A stretch of 64,000 bases of DNA from Tilletiopsis washingtonensis (Eukaryota; Basidiomycota; Exobasidiomycetes; Entylomatales): positions 328,239 through 392,238 of the forward strand of contig NW_020311999.1 of the NCBI RefSeq assembly GCF_003144115.1, written 5' to 3'. The notes below the pieces were generated by a model that saw only the letters and a list, made by a program, of their open reading frames with translations, was not told where the DNA came from and made no database searches. Of this stretch, positions 12,616 to 22,615 are shown one piece after another. A program made the position numbers and the translations under genes. How positions within the stretch are numbered: the first letter of the stretch is position 1; every line of letters begins with the position of its first letter.

Positions 12616-12982
12616 TCATAGCCGCTTGCTGAGGCGTGCGAGGTGGTAGTTGATCGTCGGCTTGGCCGATGCGCCGCGAGCGCCCTGGCGATGTGGGGCG
12701 TCAGAGCCCGCTGCGCTGCCCCTGACGGCCAGTGGTGGTTCGAGCGAGCGACAGTGCCCATTTCCAGAGCGATCCTCTGCTGCTTGGTCCCCCCTCCCCC
12801 AGCCCGCAACTCACCTTGCTCTTCATGCACTCGCCGAGGCGCGCCGCGCTCTCCTGGCACACGCCCGTGTTGCCCACGTCCGACGAGCTGGCCCAGCAGG
12901 CGAGCATGGCGGCAAACTCGGCGGCGCAGGGCCCGGCCTGGGCGACCTTGCGCGGGCGCACCTTGAGCTGGTGCAGCTTCAT
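12616..12982 (-). CDS. MRP10: Mitochondrial small-subunit ribosomal protein Mrp10
   Basis: A 78-aa twin CX9C (CHCH) protein of the mitochondrial 37S ribosomal subunit, imported through the Mia40 disulfide relay. Exon 1 is 12982-12815 and exon 2 is 12684-12616; the intron is 130 nt. The two CX9C motifs are visible: PC(9)C in GPCAAEFAAMLACW, and VC(9)C in VCQESAARLGEC. Exon 2 encodes the Mrp10 signature TINYHLARL; the yeast counterpart reads NINYHAARL. The acceptor at 12685 is the one that keeps this tail in frame. The start ATG directly precedes the basic KLHQLKVRPRK segment. The gene is divergent from U1-70K with 208 bp between starts. Confidence 0.9.
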
Positions 12983-13190
12983 CGTGTGTGGTGGAGGAGG
13001 GGGAGAGGAAGGAAGGCCAGCGGCGCGGTGCGGCCTGTGAAGCGAAGCAGCGTCGCCGGTCACGTGCCGCGCCGGCGCGCCGCCGCTCATCCACCGCTGC
13101 TGCCGCCGCCGCCGCCGCTACGCTCGACCGCGCGCGCGCGCGCCGCGCCTCAGCCAGCCTCCGCTCCGCGACCCCCCGCTCCCAGCCAGC

Positions 13191-14675
13191 ATGACGCACC
13201 AGCTGCCGCCGAACCTGCTGCGCCTCTTTGCGCCGCGGCCGCCGCTCGATGCCGCCGAGCCGCTGCCGCTCGACCGCGACCCCGCCGCGCCGCCGCGCCG
13301 CTCGCGCCGCGTGCCGCCGCTGCAGGGCGTCGCCGCCTTCCTCGAGCGCGCCAAGCAGGAGGCCGCCGACAAGGGCGAGGTCACCGAGCAGGACGGCGAG
13401 TTCACACACGCCGAGCAGACGAAGCGCGAGATGCGCCGCGAGGAGCGCCGCAAGAAGCACGAGGAGGCACGCAAGCGCGGCGAGGCCGAGTGTGAGTCGT
13501 GCCGCGAGAGCGCAGGCGCCGCGTAGAGCCTGGAAGTGGGGGCCAGAGGCGATGAGTGCAGCGTGTGCAGCACGGCACTGTCACCTTGCCGGCTGCCATT
13601 GCGCTCTGCGCTGACACCTGCGACAGTCAACCCGGCCAAGGACCCAGAAGCCATCGGCGACCCCTTCACCACGCTCTTCCTCTCTCGGCTCGTAAGTACA
13701 GCGCAGCGCGGGCGCGCCTACTCCGTGCTCACCCTCTGCGCAGCCCTATGACCTGTCGGAGAAGGAGCTCACGCGCGAGTTCGAGGTGTACGGGCCGATC
13801 GAGCGGCTGCGGATTGTGCGCGACAAGGAGGGCAAGTCGCGCGGCTATGCCTTTGTCGTGTACGAGCGGGAGCGTGACATGCGGAGTAAGTGCCAGCCTG
13901 CGCTGCGACTGAGCGCCCTTCTGACGGTGCATGCAGCTGCATACAAGGAGGCGGAGGGCATCAAGATTGGCGGGCGCCGCATCATGGTCGACGTGGAGCG
14001 GGGCCGGACAGTCAAGGACTGGAAGCCGATGCGGTTGGGCGGCGGCCTCGGCGGCGCCACGCGCAAGAAGAAGGAGGTGGCGCCGCCGCCGGACATGATG
14101 TGTGAGTCGTGCCTGCTGTCTGGCGTCTGGCCTGTGCTCACCCTCTCACAGTCGGCGGTGGCTTCCGCGGCGGCTTCCGCGGTGGATTCCGGGGTGGCTT
14201 CGGCGGACGGGGCGGCGGCTTTGCTCCGCGCGGCGGCTTCGCGCCACGAGGCGGCTTTGGAGGCCCACCGGGCGGTGGCTACGGCGGTCCGCCGGGCGGC
14301 GGCTTCGGCGGTCCGCCAGGTGGCTTCGCACCACGAGGAGGCTACGGCGGCGCACCGCCGGGGCGAGGCGGCTTTGCGCCAAGGGGAGGCTATGGAGGCC
14401 CGCCGGGGTGAGTGCGGCCGGCGTCTCTGAGAGGCTCACTACTGATGCGTCCTATCTACAGCCCTGGCGGCGACGGCGGCGGGTACGGAGGGCCACCGCA
14501 GGGCGGACCGCCGGCAGCTGGGTGAGTACGCTCCGTGCCCCGCGCTCATTGCCAAGCCTGACAAACACCCCTCAGCTACGGTGGAGGGTACGGCGGCCCG
14601 CCGGCCGGAGGACCGCCCAACGGCGGCGGCTACGGGCACAGCGACGGCCCGCCGGCCAAGCGCGGGCGCTACTAA
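13191..14675 (+). CDS. SNP1: U1 snRNP 70 kDa protein
   Basis: U1 snRNP protein that binds U1 stem-loop I through an RRM and helps select 5' splice sites. Seven exons: 13191-13491, 13627-13691, 13744-13885, 13937-14101, 14152-14407, 14462-14521 and 14576-14675 (362 aa). The family's N-terminal segment contains [12 protein letters not shown]. The RRM spans exons 2-4 with RNP1 RGYAFVVY, followed by the diagnostic [18 protein letters not shown] and RLGGGLGG. Exons 5-7 encode a Gly-Phe/Tyr/Pro-rich tail built of repeats such as [15 protein letters not shown], ending KRGRY. Intron 1 is 135 nt; the others are 50-54 nt. All junction phases agree across the seven exons. It is convergent with the AsnRS gene (168 bp between stops). 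Confidence 0.95.
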
Positions 14676-14843
14676 AACGTCTGCAGGCGGCGTCGTGCTG
14701 GATCTGGAAGCGCCATCGCCCGGCAGATGGACACGTCACACACACACTCAGAGGCACGCGGCGATCATGCAGGCCGCGTGCGCGGTAATGCTCATGCCTA
14801 TTCCAGCCGCGGCGTGGTGCGTGTGTGGGCGAGCGCGCAGCTC

Positions 14844-16581
14844 TCAGAAGCGCACCGGCCCTTTTGTGCGCGGGAAGGTGACGCAGTCGCGCAGGTTCTC
14901 CGTCTCGGTGACCCAGCTGAGCAGGCGCTCGACACCGAGGCCGAAGCCGCCGTGCGGCGCACAGCCGAAGCGGCGCAGGTCGTGCACGTACCAGCGCAGC
15001 GGGCCCTCTGCGACGCCGAGCTCGCGCATGCGCGCCTGCAGCACGTCGGCGCGCTCCTCGCGCAGACTGCCGCCGACGAGCTCACCGATGCGCGGCACGA
15101 GGAGGTCGAAGCACGCCACCGTCTGGCGCGCCGTGCCCTGCTCCGCCTCATTGACGCGCATGTAGAACGGCTTGCCCGTCGCCGGATAGTCGGTGACGAA
15201 GAGCGGCCCGCCGACGGCGAGCCAGCGCTCGTGCTCCGACGCCAGCTGGTCGCCCCAGCACGGCGGCACCGCGAACGCCGCCGTCATGTGCCGCGTCATG
15301 AGGCGCCGCATCGCCTCGTCGTACGTGATGCGCTCCCACGGCTCGGCGCTCGAGGCGATCTCGCGCAGAACGGCGAGCATGTCCTCGTCGCCGACGAGGA
15401 AGCGCGCGTCGGCCTGGGCGCGCTCGGTGCGCGGCGACGGCGCGCCTTCGCCCAGCACGTTGCGCATCGCCGCGCGGATGCTGCCCTCGGCGGCCGTCAT
15501 GACCTCGTCGAGGGCGCCGGCGCCGCCCGACGTGCCCATCTCGGCCTCGCACATCCAGAACTCGGCGAGATGCCGGTTCGTTGCGCTGCCCTCGGCGCGG
15601 AACGACGGGCCCGTCGTCCACACGCGCGCCAGGCCGTGTGCGAGCGCCTCGAGGTGCAGCTGTGCCGAGACGGTTAGGTACGCCGGCAGGCCGGACCAGA
15701 AGCCTGGCTTTGCGTGAGGTGCGGCGGATGCTGCATCGGCCGATGCAGTTGATGCGTCGCGCTGAGGCTCAGCATCGGCTGCGTCGGCGTCGGCAACGAT
15801 GCGGAACACTTCTCCTGCGCCCTCGCAGTCGGACGACGTGATGATCGGCGCAGTCACGCGCACAAAGTCCTCGTCCTGCACAGGCCCGTCAGCACCGGCG
15901 CACGCAGCTTCGCGCTCGTGGCCCTCACGTAGAAGTACGACGCCAGGCCGCGCTCGAGCGCATCGCGCGCCCGCACTACTGCGGCATGCCGTGCGTCTCG
16001 CGAGCGCAGATGTGCGTTGCGCCGCAGCAGGTCGGCCGGCGCCGTCGAGGCAGTGAGCGGTATTGGGTACTCCTGCGGCCCTCGTCAGCCAGAACCTCGG
16101 CTCTCCCCCACACGGGACGCCTCACCATCGCATTCGTCGCGCCCTCGACGTGCGCCTCTTCGACCTGCAGCTCCAGCGCCTGTCCCTGGCCCTTGCTCTC
16201 CACGAGGCGCCCGCTGAGGCGCAGCGCCGCGCCCGGCGCCAGGGCCGTGCCGAGGCGGTCGCGCAGCGGGCCGCGCACGACGGCCTGCAGCGTCGCGGCG
16301 CCGGGCAGCGAGCCGTCGCTGAGCTCGACAAAGGCCATGTTGCGGTGGTTGCGCACGGCGCGCGCCCACGCATGCACCTCGACAGCGGCGGCAGGGCGCT
16401 GCTCGGCGGCGAGGAGCGTGTGCAGCGTCGGCGGCAGGCGCGACGACGAGGCGCGGGCGTTGCTCGCCGAGCTGAAGGCGCGCGGCAGCGGTGCGGCCAG
16501 CGGCCGAGGGGCACGCAGCGCCTCGCCGGGCGCTGCGCCCAGCCGGCGGCATGCAGCGGCCAGTGCGCGATGTGTGCGCAT
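14844..16581 (-). CDS. SLM5: Asparaginyl-tRNA synthetase, mitochondrial
   Basis: Class II aminoacyl-tRNA synthetase charging mitochondrial tRNA-Asn. Exons are 16581-16126, 16072-15929 and 15875-14844 (543 aa), with two 53-nt introns between codons. The N-terminus is Arg/Ala-rich without acidic residues (MRTHRALAAACRRL...), as expected of a matrix-targeting signal; this favours the ATG at 16581. An OB-fold anticodon-binding domain follows (HAWARAVRNHRNMAFVELSD). The catalytic domain has TAPIITSSDCEGAGEVF, motif 2 GPSFRAEGSATNRHLAEFWM and motif 3 GFGLGVERLLSWVT. A low-complexity Ala/Asp insertion (about 230-250) sits between the first catalytic block and the GFWSGLPAYLTVS region. Length fits the bacterial-type organellar AsnRS family. 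Confidence 0.92.
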
Positions 16582-18518
16582 CGCTCGAGTCGGGAGGCGT
16601 GGTGGTGAGGTGGAGGAGCAGACGCTGCGGGCGCCAGGAAGACGGCGCCGCTGACTCGGCCGTGCCGAGCGCCCCGGTGACCGGCGCTGCGCGTCTGCGC
16701 CGCGCGCCGCTGCGCAGACCTCTCTCACAAAGACACACCACCACGTCCAAGAGTCAACGACGGATCATCGCAGCAAGGAGAGCATGGCCTCGCACACCTC
16801 TGCCCAAGAGATGTCTTGAGCGCAACGGCGTCGGCTCTGGCTGCAGCGAGGCGCCCCTAGGCATGCCTGTGCCGCGGGGCAAAGCCGCGGAGCTGGCAGC
16901 GCACCCCGCACCGCCGGCTCGGGGCCTGCGCCGCTCTCATAGAGCCGTCGCACTTGCTTGGCCTTTGCTGCGCTCTCGCTCAGCTTGTGCACGCTTCCGT
17001 CCCACTGAGCGGAGAGCTCGCCGCCGAGCCGGCATCGCGGCCCGCGGCGGAAGGCTCGTTCCTGCGTCGAGCCTCTCGACGCCCCTGGTACCTGCGCCGA
17101 GCCTCTTGGCCGCACGTCTCGAAGCACAGCACGTTCTAAGACCCGCGCTCGCTGCTGTTCCATCGGACGCCGAGAGATGCGTCGGCTCCGAGCTGGGTGT
17201 CGGCGATGCCCGCGGTCGCCCTATCCGGCTCCGCAGCTCGGCCCCTATGTGCAGCTCCGCCTCGCCGAGGCCGCATCAGGCTCCTCGCCGAGGCCGTCTG
17301 GCCTGATACGGCTGCGTCGTGCTCGGTGCTGCTGCGGCGCGGTACGCCAAGCCGTGGTGTGGTGCCCGCGTGGGCGACGACGCGGAACAGGTCATCATGG
17401 CCTCGAGGGACGCATTGGGACCGTCAATTCCGCGCACCCCCTGTTCCCCGACCGAATCCAGACCGAAGAGGAGTTGCCAAGCGGCATCTTGCTTCCGGAA
17501 TGCTCCTCTTGTCTTTTTTTTCTGCAGGGCGCAGCAAACAGGATGCCGTGGCGAGTCGCCGAGCCAGCCCTTTGGCGACTGAGCACGCAGATGACGAGCT
17601 CTAACGCCACAACAGACGCCGAGCAGGGGCACCACGTACGATTGGACGCTCTGGTGACGGCCAGCTGTGCTGCAGCCGGCCGTTCTTCTCGAGAGATGTT
17701 GCACACGTGTTTTGTGCCACGGCAGCGAAGAGCGCTCACAGTCTCAGCTCGCCGGCCTAGGCTATCGATGTCGTCACACTGAGGAGAAGTCAGGGGACGG
17801 CTGGCCCATACGCCTCCTCAAGACACGTATGCCTCCTCTCGTGTGCACGCCACGTGCGACGGATGAGTGCAGCCGAGGGGCTGCCGGGGCACTTGATCCG
17901 CTGAGTGTACCTCATTCGTCCCCCTGGGTTCGCCGCAAGACGCCTGAATGAGCGCCACAATCATGACCGCATGGAGGACAATGTGCCTGGACTTCTACAT
18001 TCAGGCACGGAAGTTGCAGTCTGGCCCCCAGGTGCCGCGCGGCTCCGTCCGTCGCAGCCCCTATCCTCCTCCTGCGTCCTTGTGCTCGGCTCCGAGACAC
18101 CGCTGCGCTGGGTCGCAGGCTCGCAGGCTTAAGCATCGCTCTGCCTCTTCGCTCTGTCCCAAAGCGGACGGCTTTCCCGCGGTACGGCGCTCGGCGCACA
18201 GCCTCGCCACTCCGCGAGGAGGTAGAGCGCCGGGCCAAGGCCGACGAGGCTCCTCAGATGGGCCGATTGTCGTGCTCACACGAAGCAGCGTCGGCGTGCG
18301 GACTCCCAGGGACGGCAAGCCCCGCACCGCGAGCGCAGAGCGAGCAGACGGGCGCGCGAAGATGAGGTGATCGTCGGTAGCTTCTGTCCGAGGACGCTCG
18401 AGACGGTCAAAAGGCAGCAGATTTTGCTCTCCTGCTCTCGAAATCTCATCCTTTGCCCTCCACCTCCCTCCATCCCCAGTCACACGACACCTCCGCCCTC
18501 ATACCCGTCCTTATCATA
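16582..18518. other. 1.9-kb stretch with no recognised gene
   Basis: Lies between the divergent AsnRS and carbonic anhydrase genes. Reading frames here are short or lack family resemblance and splice signals. Composition is less extreme than in the flanking genes. A near-perfect inverted repeat at 17270-17312 is the only structure I noticed. It must contain the two promoters; the rest is unexplained. Confidence 0.5.
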
Positions 18519-19341
18519 ATGCGCTTCCTCCTCTCCGCCCCTCTGCTTGCCGCTGCGGCGCTCGCCCTGCCCTTTTCGGCTCCACGCGCCCTTGTGCCGC
18601 GCGAGCACCCTTCGCTCGAGGGCACGCACACGCTGCCCTTCGTCACGCCCAACACCGAAGCTGTGAGTACGAGAAGCGAGCCCGCCGGCCTCCTGTTGCT
18701 CACCTTGGGTGCTTGTGACAGGCGCACACCTTCGCGCCGATGGACCACGAGCCGACTGCCATCCTCGTGACGTGCGTGTTGCGCGCCGCTTCAGAGCGTG
18801 GCTTGGGCTGACCTGACCCGTCTGCACAGCTGCATGGACGGCCGCATCCTGCCCGAGGAGGCGTTCGGCATCAAGGCCGGCACGGTCAACGTGCTGCGCA
18901 ACGCCGGCGGCCGCGTGGCCGGCGCCATTCCCAGCATCCTCGTCTCGCAGGTGGCCCTCGGCTCGCACGAGATCATCGTCGGTGAGTCTTTGCCAGCTAC
19001 CCAGCCCTAACAATTGCTGAATGTCCCTAGTGCACCACACCGACTGCGGCATGCACAAGTACACCGACGCGGGCATCCACGAGGCGCTCGAGTCGCACTA
19101 CGGCAACGACACCGCGCGTCCCTACAGTACGTCTTGACGCGCACTGCTCGCTTGCAGCCTGACGCTGACGTCCACACCGCTGGGCGTAGCGGACAGCATC
19201 GCGTTCAACACCTTCACCAGCCTCAACCACTCGCTGCACGACGACATCCGCCTGCTGCGCGACCACCCGCTCATCAACAGCACGCAGGTCAGCGGCTGGG
19301 CGTACAACGTCACCGACGGCCTGCTGCAGCGCTACGTGTAA
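18519..19341 (+). CDS. Beta-carbonic anhydrase with a predicted secretion signal
   Basis: Zinc enzyme interconverting CO2 and bicarbonate. Five exons: 18519-18662, 18722-18771, 18830-18981, 19031-19126 and 19190-19341 (197 aa); the introns are 49-63 nt. Zinc ligands of the beta family are visible: Cys66 in TCMDGR (with the catalytic Asp68-Arg70 pair), and His118 and Cys121 in VHHTDCGM. AFGIKAGTVNVLRNAGGR is the family's conserved core. The first exon encodes a typical signal peptide (MRFLLSAPLLAAAALALP) and then a short linker, so the enzyme is probably secreted or wall-located; fungal beta-enzymes are more often cytosolic or mitochondrial. Three asparagines in NxS/T sequons (N-D-T, N-H-S, N-V-T) fit passage through the secretory pathway. 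Belongs to the short beta-CA clade. Confidence 0.9.
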
Positions 19342-20847
19342 GGCTCCGGCCGCGGCCGGAAGTGTGCAAGGGCCAGCGCTTGCACGGCGATGTGTATCGT
19401 TATGTACGACCAGCGACGAGAGACGAGAGACGACTAAATTAAGAGCCACGATTGCACGATCCCTGCCGCATGCGTCTGAACCGCACACGGGACGAGACTG
19501 AGGGCGGCCAGGCTCGCTGCGTACCAGAGCGTATCTTCGTCTGTACCGGAGCGACTTCTTGTCGCCGCAACGCTGGCGAGTGGGGCGCCAAGAGGCCGGC
19601 CACGCCGGACATGGCGCGCCCCGAGAAAGCAGCCCATGGAGCACGCGTGAGAACTGCGGGCTCGGGCTGTGTGCGGCCTCGGGGCCGGCAGAACTGCCTC
19701 TGCTGCGCTTGTGAGTGTGCTCGTCCACTGCTGCCAGCAGAAGCGTTTGGGGCAGCGCACCCTCAGCGTACATGCCAGACAGGCGTGTGGCGCACCAAGC
19801 GCAGCGCCGTCGAGCACCAGCGCTCCAACGGGGGCAAGCTCGCACAGTCGCTTCACCTTCCTCGGAGGCGGGAGCGGAGCGGGTAATTCTGGACGTGCCG
19901 CTCGCTCTTGCGGCTCCTCGTCGCAGCGAGGCGCACATGCCTCGCAACTGCAAATGGCGCGGCCCTTTGCGCTTTCCTGGGCGAGCTCGGCGCCGAGCAG
20001 GACCGCGGCGGAGAGGCGGAGCCTGCCCCTGCGATGCTGGGCGCTACTAGACTGCTGCACTGCTGATGCAGCGCAGCGCCAGCGGCTCAGACGCTGCAGA
20101 GGCAGAAAGGGAGGCATGCTCGCGCAAGCCACACGGCGCCGCCTCTCCGCGGGAATCTTCCGGCAGGTCGTCCTCCCCTGCCTCTGAGGCAGCCCCCGTC
20201 GAGGCACAGCGAGGCACATGGGGCCGAGGAGGGCGGAGGGCAAACAAGTGGCCGCACCGCGCTGGCGCCCTTCGCACGGCCAAGCCAGCCCAGCCGCCAG
20301 CAGCCTCCGCTTCCGCAGCCCAACTCCGGCCTGCTGTGCATCCACAGCACCCGCCACGCACGCCAGCATGCATCTCGAGCGCCGGCGAGGCTATGTTCGT
20401 CGCCAGACGCAGAGCACGTCCGTCTCTTTCGGCAGCGATACTTGCTGCGGCAGAGGAGATGACGCGCAGGTGCGAGGAGACCACCCACGCTTGCTCCATG
20501 CCGCACGCCCCGCCTTGCCATGCTTCTGCGGTCTGCACCTGGAAGCGGCCCCGCGAGCAGCAGCACGAGCCGTGCGACGCTGCGCCTCGCACCTGGCAGA
20601 CGCAGATATCCGACCAGGCCTGACGTTTTTGCGGCTGCGCGCTGCGGTGATCTCTTCTGGGCGCTCGGAAGGAGCAGCCGCGGCTCGTGCCTCCGAGCAA
20701 GGTGAAGGGCTCGCCCGCATCGAGGCACGCCGCACGGATGCGCCGCGCCGGCGGTGCGCCACCACGGCTGGGCCTCCGCGGCACCTGGCTGCGGCCTCGC
20801 TCGACATCGGCTGCAGCTGCTGTGGGCGAAGGTGGCCGCAGAGGCTA

Positions 20848-20903
<56 letters not shown>

Positions 20904-22615
20904 GTACCGTAGGCAACTTGCCGCTGCACCTCTCGTCGCAAAGAGTGAGCAAGGCAGCGCGCAACGATGGGAGCCGCACGGCGGGAGCATCGGCACGCCT
21001 CGGCCGCACGCGCCGTGCCGGCCGAGCCCTGGGCTGGCCTGCGCATATTTGCCTGAGGCGTGCCGCATGGGATGGAAGCATTGTGCATCGGGATGGAGGG
21101 GCATGTCGACGCACCACCAGGCAGAGCAAAGAAGGCAGGGGCGAGGCGGGAGCGGGAGCAGCCGCCAGAGGGCAGCGTCTAGGGCCCTCGTGAGGGCGTC
21201 CCGCCGCGCGCCTGCCCTTTCCTTTGGTGCCGAGGCGGCAGTAAGAGTCAGAGTCCGCAGCGTCTGGGCTGCCCGCTGCGGCTGCGGCTGCTTCTCGCGT
21301 GCCGCTCCGCCAGCGCTCGGCGGGGCTACAGGGCCATCGGCTGCCGCAGCAGCTGCGAGAGCGCGCCGGAGCGGCACAACGCGCTGCCTCTGGAGCGGGT
21401 GCAGAACAGCCCAGCATGCAGCCGCTCACAGGGAGGCAGCAGCAGCGCAGGTGGTGCTGGTGCCGCAGCGGAGCGCAGAGCCTGCACGCTGCATGCTGCC
21501 TCGTGCTGTGCACTCTCTGGTGCTGCAGCTGGCTGCAGGGCCCAGCTCTGGCTGCAGCGCTGCAGCGAGGTGCAGAGAACGCTCGAGCGCTGCGGCTGGC
21601 TGCGTCTCGCTCTTGTGCGGCGAGTCTTCCTGGTCTCTCATGCGCATGGCGCGGCACGCAGATGCAGGTGCAGGATGGCCAGCCGCAGGGCAGTCGGTCG
21701 ATATGGGCAGCATCCTCGGCCTGCGGGCGAGGGCGTTGTCGCTGTGTGAGCCGCTGCGACGCGCGCCCACGAGCCTTGACTCCAGGCCTCGAAAAGGTGC
21801 GCGAGCGACACGCGCGACGTGCTGGTGCTGATGAGGGAGGTGGCGCGAGGTCTGGCTCTTGCGGGACAACCTCTGCAGATGCGCAGCCGCTCACAGCAGC
21901 ACCAGACGAGAGATGCAGCCGCGCGCGCCCGGGTGGACGAACACGGCTGCATCGTGGCGCAACCTCTGGCCGCCGGCTCGAGGCTGCTGCTGCTGCTGCC
22001 TCTGCGGCGGCGGCGCCTGCGGGCCGAGGCACGCGCTCGCGCTGCACTCCTACTGCGTTCTGGGCGTGGTGCTCGCCCTGTCAGCCGCGCTGCCGTGCGG
22101 GATGACTCTGAGTCGAGTGTGCGGCTGCGAGTCTGCTGCTCCCGGCTGGAGCAAGAGGTCGGAGTGCGTCGTCGGGCGGCGCCTGCAGGAGAGGGCTGCT
22201 CTGAAGTCGAGTAAGAGTCCGCGTAGGCTGGTCGAGGGGCCGTGGCGCGCCGCGCGCGCACGGCGGCGGCGGCTGCTCGTTCTGCGCCGCCTGCCGCGCG
22301 TGCTTCGCTCCGCTCCCTGATCCGCACCCGCACATCACCGCGAGCTCTTCCTCTCCCACCTCCTCCGCTCCGCCGTGCTCGCCGTCTCCTTCGCACTTCT
22401 CTGCGCTCCACCTCTTCTTCGTCCAGCACTCACCGCGCGAGTGCGCCCACGCCCTTCTGCGCTGCGCAGCCGTCCGACGCGTGCCGCCTGCGTCTGTGCT
22501 GCGCGCCTCGCCCATCTTTCAGCGCCTGCGCCGCACGCCGCTCGACAGCGCGGAGCGCCTGGGCGCCTGGCACTGCACTCTCATCCTCGCTGCTGCTCTC
22601 CGTGCTGCGCGCAGC
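19342..22615. other. 3.3-kb stretch with no recognised gene
   Basis: Separates the carbonic anhydrase stop from the kinase start on the same strand. Long open frames exist on both strands, as expected at this GC content, but none shows a domain, a conserved block or convincing splice sites. It contains a (GCT)18 tract at 20848-20903 and many CTGCAG/GCAGC-rich segments. It could hold the kinase leader, a non-coding transcript or decayed sequence. Confidence 0.5.
20848..20903. repeat. (GCT)18 triplet microsatellite
   Basis: Fifty-six uninterrupted bases of GCT repeats, equal to CAG on the minus strand. It lies in a gene-empty stretch rather than in a recognised coding exon, unlike the polyglutamine CAG tracts of the ARID gene at the right end. 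Confidence 0.95.

Noticed and set aside
20218-21831. 537-codon plus-strand open frame, with overlapping minus-strand frames, through the (GCT)18 tract
   Set aside because: No domain, no conserved block and amino-acid usage typical of shifted GC-rich sequence. Several frames are open at once, which is expected at this composition.
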